A stretch of DNA of 64,000 nt from Stenotrophomonas sp. VV52 (GTDB lineage Bacteria; Pseudomonadota; Gammaproteobacteria; Xanthomonadales; Xanthomonadaceae), in the NCBI RefSeq assembly GCF_002893095.1, contig NZ_PKQQ01000003.1:372001-436000 (forward strand), given 5' to 3'. Position numbers and translations under genes: made by a program. The notes under the pieces are model-generated. The model was given only the letters and a program-made list of their open reading frames with translations. It searched no databases and was not told where the DNA came from. Shown in pieces: positions 49,016-57,585 of the stretch (within the stretch, counting starts at the first letter, position 1; each line of letters opens with the position of its first letter).

Positions 49016-50323
49016 CTACAGCCGGTCGTCGACCACGTCGCGCGGCCAGACAGACTTCACGTCGTACACCACCCCGCCCGGGCGCAGCAGCGCCTGGATC
49101 GCGGCGCGGTCCATGCTCCGGAACCGGTCATGCGCCACCGCCAGCACCACCGCGTCGTAGCCCTGCGGGTCCGGCGCGTCCACCCAGTGCAGGCCACTGC
49201 CGTGCAGCGTGGCCGGGCCCACCCACGGGTCCTGCACCTGTACCTGGGCACCGGCGTCCTGCAGGGCCTGGGCCAGCTCCAGCGCGCGGCTGTTGCGCAG
49301 GTCCGGGCAGTTCTCCTTGAAGGTCACGCCCAGCACCAGCACGCGCGCGTGCGGCAACGCATGGCCCCGCGCCTGCAGCAGCGCCAGCACCCGCTGAGCC
49401 ACGTGCGCGCCGACCCGGTTGTTGACCTTGCGCGCGGTGTGGATGAGGTCGGGGTGGTAGCCCACGCTTTCGGACTTGTGCAGCAGGTAGTACGGGTCCA
49501 CGCCGATGCAGTGCCCGCCGACCAGGCCCGGCCGGAACGGCAGGAAGTTCCACTTGCTGCCGGCCGCGTCCAGCACGTCCTGGGTGTCGATGCCGAGCCG
49601 GTCGAAGATCAACGCCAGTTCATTGACCAGCGCGATGTTGACGTCGCGCTGGATGTTCTCGATCACCTTGGCCGCTTCGGCCACGCGGATCGACGGCGCC
49701 GGCCAGGTACCGGCATGGATGATGCGCGCATACAGCGCGTCGACCACCGCGGCCACTTCGGCGGTGGAGCCGGAGGTGATCTTGCGGATGTCCGCGAGGC
49801 GTCGCTGGCGGTCGCCCGGGTTGATCCGTTCCGGGCTGTAGCCGCAGTGGAAGTCCTGGTTGAAGCGCAGGCCCGAGCCGGCTTCCAGCAGGGGCACGCA
49901 CACTTCTTCGGTGGTGCCCGGATACACGGTGGATTCGTAGATCACCAGGTCGCCGCGCTTGAGTACGCTGGCGATCAGGATGCTGGCGGCGCGCAGCGGG
50001 CCGAGGTCGGGCTGCTCGTGTGCATCGATCGGCGTCGGCACGGTGACGATGTAGACGTTGCAGTCGGACAGGTCGTCGGGGTCGGCGCTGTAGCGCGCGT
50101 GCACCGCGGCCGCCAGTTCCTGCGGTTCCAGCTCCAGGGTATGGTCGCGGCCCTGCTGCAGCTCGGCGACCCGTGCAGCGTCGATGTCATAGCCCAGTGT
50201 CGGCTGCACCGCGCCGAAGGCCACGGTCAGCGGCAGGCCCACATAGCCCAGCCCGATGACGCAGATGCGCGCCTGCGCGGCGGCGCTGGCCGCGTGCGGG
50301 AACGGCAGGTTGGATTCGGTCAT
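49016..50323 (-). CDS. Nucleotide-sugar dehydrogenase (UDP-N-acetyl-hexosamine 6-dehydrogenase type)
   Basis: An oxidoreductase of 435 aa of the UDP-Glc/GDP-Man dehydrogenase family, TviB/WbpA subgroup. It has N-terminal NAD motif CVIGLGYVGLPLTVAFG, ESTVYPGTTEEVC, YSPERINPGDRQRRL, FRPGLVGGHCIGVDPYYL (catalytic Cys) and the C-terminal VLGVTFKENCPDLRNSRA. It would oxidise the 6-hydroxyl of a UDP-sugar for surface polysaccharide. No glycosyltransferase or partner epimerase is nearby, so it is an orphan. Confidence 0.92.
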   Translation of the reverse strand: MTESNLPFPHAASAAAQARICVIGLGYVGLPLTVAFGAVQPTLGYDIDAARVAELQQGRDHTLELEPQELAAAVHARYSADPDDLSDCNVYIVTVPTPIDAHEQPDLGPLRAASILIASVLKRGDLVIYESTVYPGTTEEVCVPLLEAGSGLRFNQDFHCGYSPERINPGDRQRRLADIRKITSGSTAEVAAVVDALYARIIHAGTWPAPSIRVAEAAKVIENIQRDVNIALVNELALIFDRLGIDTQDVLDAAGSKWNFLPFRPGLVGGHCIGVDPYYLLHKSESVGYHPDLIHTARKVNNRVGAHVAQRVLALLQARGHALPHARVLVLGVTFKENCPDLRNSRALELAQALQDAGAQVQVQDPWVGPATLHGSGLHWVDAPDPQGYDAVVLAVAHDRFRSMDRAAIQALLRPGGVVYDVKSVWPRDVVDDRL

Positions 50324-50466
50324 TCGTGGCCAGGAGGCAGGATGCAGGTGCGACAAGCCTAACGTGTCGCAGGCAGGCCTACAAAGAACAAAGCCGCCGC
50401 CCGCGGAGAGTACGGACGACGGCCAACAAAGTGGTCCAGCTGCGGTTACTACCCTTTCAGACAACC

Positions 50467-50483
50467 CCGGGGGCCTCCCCCGG
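50467..50483 (-). terminator. GC hairpin downstream of the BLUF gene
   Basis: CCGGGGG-CCT-CCCCCGG is a perfect hairpin without a long T tract, in the 228-bp gap between the BLUF gene and the nucleotide-sugar dehydrogenase. It may be a terminator or a pause site. A second small dyad (GCGACA...TGTCGC, 50349-50370) lies nearer the dehydrogenase. Confidence 0.4.
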
Positions 50484-50551
50484 ACCGGTCACAGCTGGTA
50501 GACACATCGTAGGCGCTGCACTGTGATCTTTCTGTTACGGCGCGCACGCAA

Positions 50552-51007
50552 TCACGAACCGAGGGTCACCGCGGCCGGCTCCAGCTCGCCGGAAACGCCG
50601 GTCCACAGTTCCAGCAGGCGTGCGAAACCCACCCGCCGCTGACCCTCCACCGGTGGGGCCGCGCTGAAGCCCAGCCACTCGGCATCGACGATCGCGCTCA
50701 TCACCTCCGGGTCGATCCGGGAAGACGCCATGGTCCAGCGCGGGAAATGGCGGGTGGCCACTTCGCCACGGGCCAGCGCGCGGACGCGCAGGTGGCTGCG
50801 GGCGTTCAAGACCCGCTGTTCGACCGAGGCCACGCCATCGTCCGGCCCTTCCAGGTACTGCAGGAAGCGCTGGCCGTCGAACATCAGGACACCCGTGACA
50901 CCGGTGACCTTGTTGAAGCTCGATGCGGCGGCGAGTATGCGGTCGATGTCCGACCCGTCGATTCCTTCGACCGCTTCGCTGACGTAGGCGAACGCGTGCA
51001 ATGCCAT
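50552..51007 (-). CDS. BLUF-domain blue-light photoreceptor
   Basis: A protein of 151 aa with one BLUF domain (about 1-95) and a short C-terminal helix region, and no output enzyme. Flavin residues are visible: Tyr in HAFAYVSEA, Asn in SSFNKVTGVTGVLMF and Gln in FLQYLEG, the set needed for the light-driven hydrogen-bond switch. A short BLUF protein signals through partner proteins. It is 72 bp downstream of the TraB/GumN gene on the same strand. Confidence 0.93.
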   Translation of the reverse strand: MALHAFAYVSEAVEGIDGSDIDRILAAASSFNKVTGVTGVLMFDGQRFLQYLEGPDDGVASVEQRVLNARSHLRVRALARGEVATRHFPRWTMASSRIDPEVMSAIVDAEWLGFSAAPPVEGQRRVGFARLLELWTGVSGELEPAAVTLGS

Positions 51008-51079
51008 ATGCACCCCCGGTGTTGTCCAGACGACTATGCCATGAAGCGCGCGCGGTGGAAAAGACGCGCGGCCAGATGC

Positions 51080-52084
51080 TCAAGGCGACTGCACGGTGTA
51101 GCCGGCCTGGCGCAGCCGGTCGAGATACCCCCCCGGCTCGACCAGCGAATGCACCGGCACCGTGGCGAAGGTCACCGGGTGGCGGGCCAATGCGTCGCGT
51201 GCGGCGGCCAGCCACTTCGCGGACGCGCGCGCGTCCAGCTGGGTCATGCCACGTCGCTGTCCAAGCTCGCTGCTGGCGATGGCGCCGACGCAGGCGTCGT
51301 ACTGGCTCTTCAATGCGAGCTGCTGCAACGCCTCGGTGTCGCCTACGGCCCATGCATTGGCGCGTTCAACCAGCAGCGGCAACTGGTGTTCAACCACGTC
51401 CAGCGTGCGCTGCAGGCAGGTCACGTCCTGCAGCGTGCTGGCGCGCACTTCCTTCAATGCCTTGCGCGGATCGTCGACCTTGATCTCGACCTTGGTCACG
51501 ACCGGCGTCAACCCGCGTCGCTTGTAGGCCTTCGACAGCTGTTTTCCCACGCCCGAACGCGGGGTCAGTCCGACCTCATCCAGCGCGGCGGCGTACAGCC
51601 GTGTCGCCGCCACCAGCGGTCGGTCTTTTTCCACGCCATCGCCGCGACCGAGGTAGCGCTGCTTGAGGGGCTGCCAGCGCGCGTAAAGATCGGCGGGAAG
51701 AATGTCCTGCAGGCGCCGCCCTTCGGGATCGTGCGCGGCCTTCATCGCGGACGGCAGCAGGGTCAGCCGACCGAAGAAGCCGACGTTGGCATCCAGCGAC
51801 CAGCCCGGCGAACCCAGTACCGCGTCGGCACTGGCGATCACCGCCTCGACCTCGTCGGCGCGCCAGTCCAGCCTGGCCGGCAATGGCGACACCGTGCCCA
51901 GGATCCACAGGGTGTGGCCCTGGGCGTTGCGCACCTGCCACATGCCGGGCCCGGGCTGCACCCCGGACACCACCACCGGGGCCAGGTCGACCACCTCCGG
52001 CGGCGACGATTGCGCCCTGCCCTCGGACAGGCCGGCGCAGGCCAACCCCGCCAGCAGGACGCCTGCTGCGATCGCCCGGGCCAT
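51080..52084 (-). CDS. TraB/GumN family protein, divergent
   Basis: An exported protein of 334 aa with signal peptide (about 1-24) and a TraB/GumN-like domain (about 45-330). The family opens with a conserved GT-His motif; here the position reads LWILGTVSPLP, with Ser-Pro where the usual His lies. A metalloprotease-like activity proposed for related TIKI proteins may therefore be lost. A conserved pair of Cys (DVTCLQR, YDACVG) remains. It lies 2 bp downstream of the GST gene. Confidence 0.82.
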   Translation of the reverse strand: MARAIAAGVLLAGLACAGLSEGRAQSSPPEVVDLAPVVVSGVQPGPGMWQVRNAQGHTLWILGTVSPLPARLDWRADEVEAVIASADAVLGSPGWSLDANVGFFGRLTLLPSAMKAAHDPEGRRLQDILPADLYARWQPLKQRYLGRGDGVEKDRPLVAATRLYAAALDEVGLTPRSGVGKQLSKAYKRRGLTPVVTKVEIKVDDPRKALKEVRASTLQDVTCLQRTLDVVEHQLPLLVERANAWAVGDTEALQQLALKSQYDACVGAIASSELGQRRGMTQLDARASAKWLAAARDALARHPVTFATVPVHSLVEPGGYLDRLRQAGYTVQSP

Positions 52085-52086
52085 GC

Positions 52087-52779
52087 TCAGGCTCCGTCCG
52101 GCGCCTGCCGGTACGGTTCTTCAAACGGCCGGAAGTCGTGTTCTTCCAGCGCCGCGGCTACCCAGGCCTGTACGCCCGGCAGCGACTGCACCTGCTGCAT
52201 GTAGGACGCCACGCGCGGCGAGACCGGTACCGCATAGGTGTGCAGGCGCATCACCACCGGCGCGAAGAAGGCATCGGCGATGCTGAAACGATCGAACAGC
52301 AGCGGGCCGTCATGGCGCGCCAGCAGTCGTTCCCACAGCGCCTGCAGGCGTTGCAGGTCGGCGACCACGTCCGGCTGGTTGCGCAGCACGCGCGCGCCGA
52401 TCTCCGGCAGCCGCGCTTCGATGTTCATCGGGAAATGCGAGCGCAGCGCGCCGAACCCGCTGTGCATGGCGGCGGTAGCACTGCGCGCCAGCGCACGTTC
52501 GCCGCGGTCCTGCGGCCACAGCGCAGGTTCGGGGAAGCCCTCGGCCAGGTACTCGGCAATGGCCAGCGAATCCCACACCACCCGCTCGCCATCCACCAGC
52601 ACCGGCACCGTGCCCGAGGGCGACAACGCCTCGGCACTGCGCTTGAACTGCGAGTCCGGGTCGAAGCTGTCGAAGCGCAGCACCACCTCATTGAACGGGA
52701 TGCCGGCCTGGGTCATCAGCACCCACGGCCGCATCGACCACGAGGAGTAGTTCTTGTTGCCGATATGCAGCTCGAGCAT
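52087..52779 (-). CDS. Glutathione S-transferase family protein
   Basis: A protein of 230 aa with an N-terminal thioredoxin fold (1-80, LHIGNKNYSSWSMRPWVLM with Ser residues near the catalytic position, SPSGTVPVLVDGERVVWDSLAIAEYL for glutathione binding) and a C-terminal helical domain (90-220). The NYSSWSMRPWV signature groups it with the YfcF-like/theta-zeta type GSTs. The ATG at 52779 is the family start. The substrate is unknown. Confidence 0.93.
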   Translation of the reverse strand: MLELHIGNKNYSSWSMRPWVLMTQAGIPFNEVVLRFDSFDPDSQFKRSAEALSPSGTVPVLVDGERVVWDSLAIAEYLAEGFPEPALWPQDRGERALARSATAAMHSGFGALRSHFPMNIEARLPEIGARVLRNQPDVVADLQRLQALWERLLARHDGPLLFDRFSIADAFFAPVVMRLHTYAVPVSPRVASYMQQVQSLPGVQAWVAAALEEHDFRPFEEPYRQAPDGA

Positions 52780-52863
52780 GGCCAGCGGATCCGGGCAGGA
52801 GGGTTGCACCATGCTAGCGCAGCGCCGGGCCTGCTTTCCGCTACACTTCACCCCGCCAAGCGC

Positions 52864-52950
52864 GCCCGGATGGCGAAACTGGTAGACGCATCGGACTTAA
52901 AATCCGCCGGGGGCAACCCCATGCCGGTTCGATTCCGGCTCCGGGCACCA
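52864..52950 (+). tRNA. tRNA-Leu(UAA)
   Basis: A type II tRNA of 87 nt with acceptor GCCCGGA / TCCGGGC, anticodon loop CTTAAAA (UAA), long variable arm and encoded CCA. A TACACT -10-like hexamer lies at 52842-52847. Confidence 0.97.
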
Positions 52951-52983
52951 GACACTTCATTGCCTGCGCCAGAAAGCGCCGCC

Positions 52984-54393
52984 TCAGATCGCCCGCGAGT
53001 AGCGCACCGGCTGTTCGGGTTGCGCCAGGTAGCGGTCGAAGCACATGGCGAGCAGGCGCAGGAGGGGGCGACCGCGTTCGGTAGCGCGCACCGTGCCGTC
53101 GCGATATTCGGCGAGCCCATCGGCCTGCAGCGCGGACAGGGACGCCAAGGCGTCGGCGAAGTAGTGGTCGAAATCGACACCATGGCGCGCGCCCAGCGCG
53201 TGGCCGTCCGCTTCGCCCTGGCACATCAGCTGGTTGATCAGTTCGGCGCGCAGTTCGTCGTCCGCGTTGAGGGTCAGGCCGCGCCATACCGGCAGGCGGC
53301 CGCTGTCCACGGCGCTTTCCCAGCCCGGCAGGTCGCGCGGGTTCTGGCTGTAGCTGCTGCCGATGCGGCTGATCGCGCTGGCGCCCAGCCCGACCAGGTC
53401 GGTCTGGGCGTGCGTGGTGTAGCCCATGAAGTTGCGGTGCAGCTGGCCGGCACGCTGCGCGCGCGCCAGGTTCTCACAGGGCAGCGCGAAGTGGTCCATG
53501 CCGATGTACTGATAGCCCGCCAGCGACAACCGCCTTACTGCCAGGCCCAGCAGGGCCAGCTTCTGTTCCGGGCTGGGCAGCGACGCATCCGGTATCTGCC
53601 GTTGCGCCTTGAACAGGTTCGGCAGGTGCGCGTAGCCGTAGATCGCCAGGCGGTCGGGGCGTTCGCGCAGCACCGTTTCCAGCGTGCGCGCGAAGCCATC
53701 CAGCGTCTGGTGCGGCAGTCCGTAGATCAGATCGACGTTGACCGAGGAAAGACCGTGTTCGCGGCAGGCACGCAGCACGTCCAGCGTCGCCTCCACCCCC
53801 TGCTCGCGATTGATTGCCCGCTGTACCCCCGGGTCGAAATCCTGGATGCCCAGGCTGGCCCGGTTGAACCCCAGCGCGCCGAGCTCGGCAATATCGTCGC
53901 GGCTGACGAAACGGGGATCCAGTTCGATCGAGAAGTCGCGGTCGGCGGCGCTGCTGAAGGAAAACCGGCGGCGCAGGCCGTCGATCAGTTCGCGCATCTG
54001 CGCGCGCGCCAGGAAGTTCGGCGTGCCACCGCCCAGGTGAAGCTGGATCACCTCCCGCGAGGGATCGAACAACGGCGCGATCAGGTCCGCTTCGCTGAGC
54101 ACGCGCGCCACGTACGCGATGCCCTTGCCATGGTCGCGGGTAATGACCCGGTTGCAGCCGCAGTAGAAACAGGGACTGCTGCAGTAAGGCACGTGCACGT
54201 ACAGCGACAGCGGCAGCGCCTGCCCGTTGCTGTCGGCGATCGCCGCGCGCAGGCCGTGCTCACCGAAGCCGTCGTGGAAGTGCGGTGCGGTCGGGTACGA
54301 GGTGTAGCGCGGCCCGGGCCGGTCATGGCGGCGCAGCAGCTCGGGATCGAAGTGCCAGGCAAGCCCGGCGGCGGCAGGCGAAAGGGTGTCCAT
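52984..54393 (-). CDS. hemN: Oxygen-independent coproporphyrinogen III oxidase
   Basis: A radical-SAM enzyme of 469 aa that converts coproporphyrinogen III to protoporphyrinogen IX for heme without O2. It shows YVHVPYCSSPCFYCGCN with the CxxxCxxC cluster, GGGTPNFL, and the C-terminal HemN domain with GMDHFALPCENLARA. An FNR-like site (54428-54441) lies 34 bp upstream of its ATG. It is downstream of the truncated-globin gene on the same strand and convergent with tRNA-Leu. Confidence 0.97.
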   Translation of the reverse strand: MDTLSPAAAGLAWHFDPELLRRHDRPGPRYTSYPTAPHFHDGFGEHGLRAAIADSNGQALPLSLYVHVPYCSSPCFYCGCNRVITRDHGKGIAYVARVLSEADLIAPLFDPSREVIQLHLGGGTPNFLARAQMRELIDGLRRRFSFSSAADRDFSIELDPRFVSRDDIAELGALGFNRASLGIQDFDPGVQRAINREQGVEATLDVLRACREHGLSSVNVDLIYGLPHQTLDGFARTLETVLRERPDRLAIYGYAHLPNLFKAQRQIPDASLPSPEQKLALLGLAVRRLSLAGYQYIGMDHFALPCENLARAQRAGQLHRNFMGYTTHAQTDLVGLGASAISRIGSSYSQNPRDLPGWESAVDSGRLPVWRGLTLNADDELRAELINQLMCQGEADGHALGARHGVDFDHYFADALASLSALQADGLAEYRDGTVRATERGRPLLRLLAMCFDRYLAQPEQPVRYSRAI

Positions 54394-54427
54394 GGCGCCA
54401 GCGTGCGCGCCCGGGCGCCTTCACGCA

Positions 54428-54441
54428 TTGAGCCAGATCAA
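54428..54441. promoter_or_regulatory. FNR-type box upstream of hemN
   Basis: TTGAG-CCAG-ATCAA matches TTGAT-N4-ATCAA with one mismatch. It lies 35 bp before the hemN start and overlaps the stop of the globin gene. Confidence 0.6.
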
Positions 54442-54875
54442 TCCGGGCGCAGAGTGCGCACGACCGGCAGTTCCGGCCAGCGCTGCATCTGGATGCGCCG
54501 CCAGAAGGTGTCGGCAATCCGCACCGCCACGTCGTCGGCCAGGCGCTGCATCGGCGGGCTGCCCGATTCGGCGGTGGTCTGGCTGAACAGCAGCAGCCAG
54601 CGATCGAACAGCGCGCGCTCCAGCTCGGGCATGGCCATGTGCTTGGACATCGGGTTGCCACTGAAGCGGCGCGTACCGCGCAGCATGGCCGACCAGAAAT
54701 CGACCAGCTGGGCCAGGTGCGCGTCCCAGTCGTGCACGCGGGCGTCGAACACCGGGCCCAGCTGCGGGTCCTGGCGCACCCGGGCGTAGAAGTCGTGCAC
54801 CAGCCGCGTGACCTCCTGTTCGCTGCACAGACCGAGCGAGGCCACGGGGAGGTCGGGAACGGCGGGGGACGACAT
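54438..54875 (-). CDS. Group III truncated hemoglobin
   Basis: A globin of 145 aa. LVHDFYARVRQDPQLGPVFDARVHDW has the Phe and Tyr/Phe B and CD positions, HLAQLVDFWSAMLRGTRRFSGNPMSKH contains the Trp of the E helix region, and MPELERALFDRWLLLF surrounds the F helix. The proximal His of other groups must be sought by alignment; H in SKHMAM is a candidate ligand. Group III globins occur in microaerobes. The ATG at 54875 was chosen over a long upstream extension. A perfect FNR-type box lies 55 bp upstream. Confidence 0.85.
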   Translation of the reverse strand: MSSPAVPDLPVASLGLCSEQEVTRLVHDFYARVRQDPQLGPVFDARVHDWDAHLAQLVDFWSAMLRGTRRFSGNPMSKHMAMPELERALFDRWLLLFSQTTAESGSPPMQRLADDVAVRIADTFWRRIQMQRWPELPVVRTLRPD

Positions 54876-54929
54876 GGATTCCTCGGCAGCGTACGGCACA
54901 CGGTAAGGTGGGCATGATGCTACGCCGGT

Positions 54930-54943
54930 TTGATCAGGATCAA
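54930..54943. promoter_or_regulatory. Perfect FNR/ANR-type box
   Basis: TTGAT-CAGG-ATCAA is an exact match to the FNR consensus. It lies in the divergent region between the globin-hemN pair and the CcoG-like pair and could serve both. Confidence 0.85.
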
Positions 54944-54978
54944 TGTGGCGTGCTGTCGCAGGGCCTACCGTGCAGGCC

Positions 54979-55272
54979 ATGACGCCGCTGAACGAAACGA
55001 CCCGACGCCACCGCCGCACGCTGGTCCAGCACTGGGGCGCGGTGCTCTGGCCAAGCTTCATCGCAGCCGGGCTGGCCAGCGTGGTGTTCTTCGCGTTCGT
55101 GGACCCGCTGCGGCTGCGCGAGATCAGCTTTCCCGGCCACGCGGTGAGCCGCGAGCTGGGCTACACCCTGGGCTTCTTCATGTTCTGGGCAGTGACGGCA
55201 ATGGCCAGTGCGGTTACCGGCTACCTGCTCCGACCACTGCCGCGCGACGACGACGAGCTGCCGCTCGGGTGA
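54979..55272 (+). CDS. Two-helix membrane protein preceding the CcoG-like gene
   Basis: A protein of 97 aa with a basic N-terminus (TTRRHRRTLVQHWG), two hydrophobic segments (about 22-42 and 62-84), a loop with DPLRLREISFPGHAVSRELGY and an acidic end (DDDELPLG). Its stop overlaps the GTG of the next gene (GTGA). I do not recognise the family. The coupling to a CcoG-like protein and the upstream FNR box point to low-oxygen respiration. Confidence 0.75.
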   Translation: MTPLNETTRRHRRTLVQHWGAVLWPSFIAAGLASVVFFAFVDPLRLREISFPGHAVSRELGYTLGFFMFWAVTAMASAVTGYLLRPLPRDDDELPLG

Positions 55273-56321
55273 ACACGTCCTGCGCCCCGGTTGCGCGCCC
55301 TGCCCTGCGCTGGCGTTCGCTGCTGTCCGGGCTGTTGCTGGGCGGTTTCTACGCCCTGCCCTGGCTGCGCTGGGAGGGCCGCCAGGCGCTGCTGCTGGAC
55401 CTGCCGGGGCGTCGCTTCGACCTGTTCGGCTGGACCCTGTGGCCACAGGACCTCGGCATGCTGCTCGGTCTGATCGCGGTGATGGCCTGTTCGCTGGTGC
55501 TGCTGACCACCGTGGCCGGCCGGGTCTGGTGCGGCCATGCCTGTCCGCAGACGCTGTGGAGCGGCCTGTTCCGCTGGATCGAGCGCGGCTGCATGCGATG
55601 GCTGCCCCGACCCAGCGCCGCAGCGGCGGCCACGCAGCTGGCGTGGGCGCTGGTCGCGCTGTGGACCGGGATCACCTTCGTCGGGCTGTTCACGCCCATC
55701 CACGACCTGGTGGCCGGGTTCTGGCCGTCCAGCTGGAGCGGCTGGGAACGGTTCTGGGTCCTGTTCTACGCCACCGCAACCTGGGGCAACGCAGGCTTCC
55801 TGCGCGAGCAGGTCTGCATCGACCTGTGCCCGTATGCACGCGTGGTGCCGCTGTTGTGCGATGACGACACTCCGCACGCCTGCTACGACGCGCGCCGTGC
55901 CGAACCGCGGGGCCCGCGCGGGCCAGGTGCGGGCAGCGTGGAGCAACGCGGCCGCGGACTGCTCGATCCGACCAGCGCCAGCGACTATGCGTTCCGCGCG
56001 GCGCACCCGGCGCTGGCGGGGCCACCACCGCGGTTTGCCGAAGACCGTCTGGGCGATTGCCTGGATTGCGCGGCCTGCGTGCAGGTATGCCCGATGCAGT
56101 TGGACGTGCGCAGCGCTCCGCTGCCGGACTGCATCGCCTGCGGCACCTGCGTGGACGCCTGCGATGCGCAGATGCGCGCGTGGCGGTTCCCGCCCGGGCT
56201 GGTCCGGATGGCCAGTGCCAATGCGCTTCAGGGCAAGCCCAGACGCTGGGTGCGTCCGCGCGTGCTGGCAGCGTTGGCATGCCTGCTGGTCCTGCTGGGA
56301 CTGGGTGTTCAACAGCTGTAA
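55269..56321 (+). CDS. CcoG/FixG-like polyferredoxin membrane protein
   Basis: A protein of 350 aa with about five membrane helices and several cysteine motifs: CGHACPQTLW, CIDLCPYAR, and two ferredoxin-type clusters CLDCAACVQVCPMQLD and CIACGTCVDACD. It resembles CcoG (RdxA/FixG), which reduces Cu2+ to Cu+ for cbb3 oxidase assembly, but ends shortly after a last helix and lacks the C-terminal Ig-like domain of CcoG. No ccoNOP genes are in the window. It is translationally coupled to the 97-aa gene. Confidence 0.85.
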   Translation: MNTSCAPVARPALRWRSLLSGLLLGGFYALPWLRWEGRQALLLDLPGRRFDLFGWTLWPQDLGMLLGLIAVMACSLVLLTTVAGRVWCGHACPQTLWSGLFRWIERGCMRWLPRPSAAAAATQLAWALVALWTGITFVGLFTPIHDLVAGFWPSSWSGWERFWVLFYATATWGNAGFLREQVCIDLCPYARVVPLLCDDDTPHACYDARRAEPRGPRGPGAGSVEQRGRGLLDPTSASDYAFRAAHPALAGPPPRFAEDRLGDCLDCAACVQVCPMQLDVRSAPLPDCIACGTCVDACDAQMRAWRFPPGLVRMASANALQGKPRRWVRPRVLAALACLLVLLGLGVQQL

Positions 56322-56356
56322 CGGCTGATTCCCTGGCGCCGGTTCCCCAACCGGAT

Positions 56357-56593
56357 TCAGCGCACCCGCGTGCTCGGCGGCGGCACCATCTGCGCGCGCC
56401 GGACGATCCCGAGCTGCTCAATGATCATGGCCAGCTCGTTGGTCACCTGGGTCCGGCTGCGCCCCTGCGGCACCAGGCGCTCCAGCACCTGCTGATACGT
56501 CGTCCAGAACTCCGGCCCACATCCATGCTTGCTGTAACTGGCCTCCAGCTCGGTGCGCACACCGTTGGCCAGGTCATTCGCGCCGTATTGCAT
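56357..56593 (-). CDS. Small protein of unknown function
   Basis: A protein of 78 aa opening MQYGANDLANGVRTELEASY, mostly helical, with HGCGPEFWTTYQQVLERL, a SRTQVTNELAMIIEQLGIVRR stretch (quoted at its ends, about 45-65) and a Pro/Arg tail. AGGGAGG stands 5 bases before the ATG at 56593, an unusually good ribosome site here, which supports reality. No membrane segment or known motif is visible. Confidence 0.65.
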   Translation of the reverse strand: MQYGANDLANGVRTELEASYSKHGCGPEFWTTYQQVLERLVPQGRSRTQVTNELAMIIEQLGIVRRAQMVPPPSTRVR

Positions 56594-56830
56594 ACGACCT
56601 CCCTTGGACCTGCTCTGCGATCGAGACGAGCAATTCCCCCCTGCCAGGCTTGCGCCTGCCGCTCCGGTGCTGGGTGGCAACGGAACTTCACCCACGTTTC
56701 ACTCCACCCTTTCACGCTCTTCGCGCGAAGTCAACCAGTGGCGCAACCGGCCTCGCTGGTGAACTGAACCGTTCAGCAAGTTGAAACCGACACGCTGACA
56801 GCATGCCGGTGCAGCGGTGACAGGATGATG

Positions 56831-57052
56831 TCAGGCGCTTATCCGCCAGATGCCGTAGGCGGCAATGGCCAGGCCTGCCCCGAGGACCATCCAGGCCACG
56901 CCGTTGAAGCGCTTGAACACCTTGGCCAGGCCGAACGAGAGGGCGATGGCCGCCACCCCGAACCCCAGCACCACCGCGCCGCTGACGTTGCTGGGCGAAT
57001 CCCAGAACGAACCGGGCACCCCGGCAGCCGCAATCCACATGGCCAGATACAT
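56831..57052 (-). CDS. Small membrane protein of unknown function
   Basis: A protein of 73 aa with two hydrophobic segments (about 24-45 and 52-70, joined by KVFKRFNG). GAGGTG lies six bases before the ATG at 57052. It is probably an inner-membrane hairpin protein. The 237 bp that follow (56594-56830) hold no gene, only a small dyad CTGAA-CCG-TTCAG at 56764-56776. Confidence 0.65.
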   Translation of the reverse strand: MYLAMWIAAAGVPGSFWDSPSNVSGAVVLGFGVAAIALSFGLAKVFKRFNGVAWMVLGAGLAIAAYGIWRISA

Positions 57053-57129
57053 CGAACACCTCGATCAGGAACGTTCCTGCACAGTAGGCAGTGCGTTGTA
57101 CGGGGCGGGTGAAGGACGGCAGCAGAAAC

Positions 57130-57154
57130 GAAAAACCCCGCCGAAGCGGGGTTT
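57130..57154. terminator. Terminator downstream of tRNA-Cys
   Basis: AAAAACCCCGC / GCGGGGTTTCT with a CGAA loop follows the tRNA-Cys 3' end by 9 bases on the minus strand. Confidence 0.88.
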
Positions 57155-57162
57155 CTCAACAA

Positions 57163-57237
57163 CTGGAGGCCTGGGTCGGAATCGAACCGGCGTACACGGA
57201 TTTGCAATCCGTTGCATGACCACTCTGCCACCAGGCC
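57163..57237 (-). tRNA. tRNA-Cys(GCA)
   Basis: A cloverleaf with acceptor GGCCTGG, anticodon loop TTGCAAA (GCA), T-loop TTCGATT and encoded CCA. It is the last gene of the Gly-Gly-Gly-Cys cluster. Confidence 0.96.
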
Positions 57238-57244
57238 GGGAATC

Positions 57245-57320
<76 letters not shown>

Positions 57321-57387
57321 AGAATCAAGCGGATATATTACCAAAACCACTGGAAACACACCAGCTCTTTCACATCGCGACACAATC

Positions 57388-57463
<76 letters not shown>

Positions 57464-57585
57464 AGATTTGTTGCGTTTTCCGTCGACCTGCGTCGAAGGA
57501 GCGCTATTGTGTCGGTAATCCTTCACGTCGTCAACAGGTTTATGCAGCGATATTCAGCGTGATTCGACTGCGACGGCCTGAAATG

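Noticed and set aside
54930..55268. N-terminal extension of the CcoG-like gene in the same frame
   Set aside because: The frame is open but overlaps the coding sequence of the 97-aa gene and has no family match; the GTG at 55269 with GTGA coupling and an immediate membrane helix fits better.
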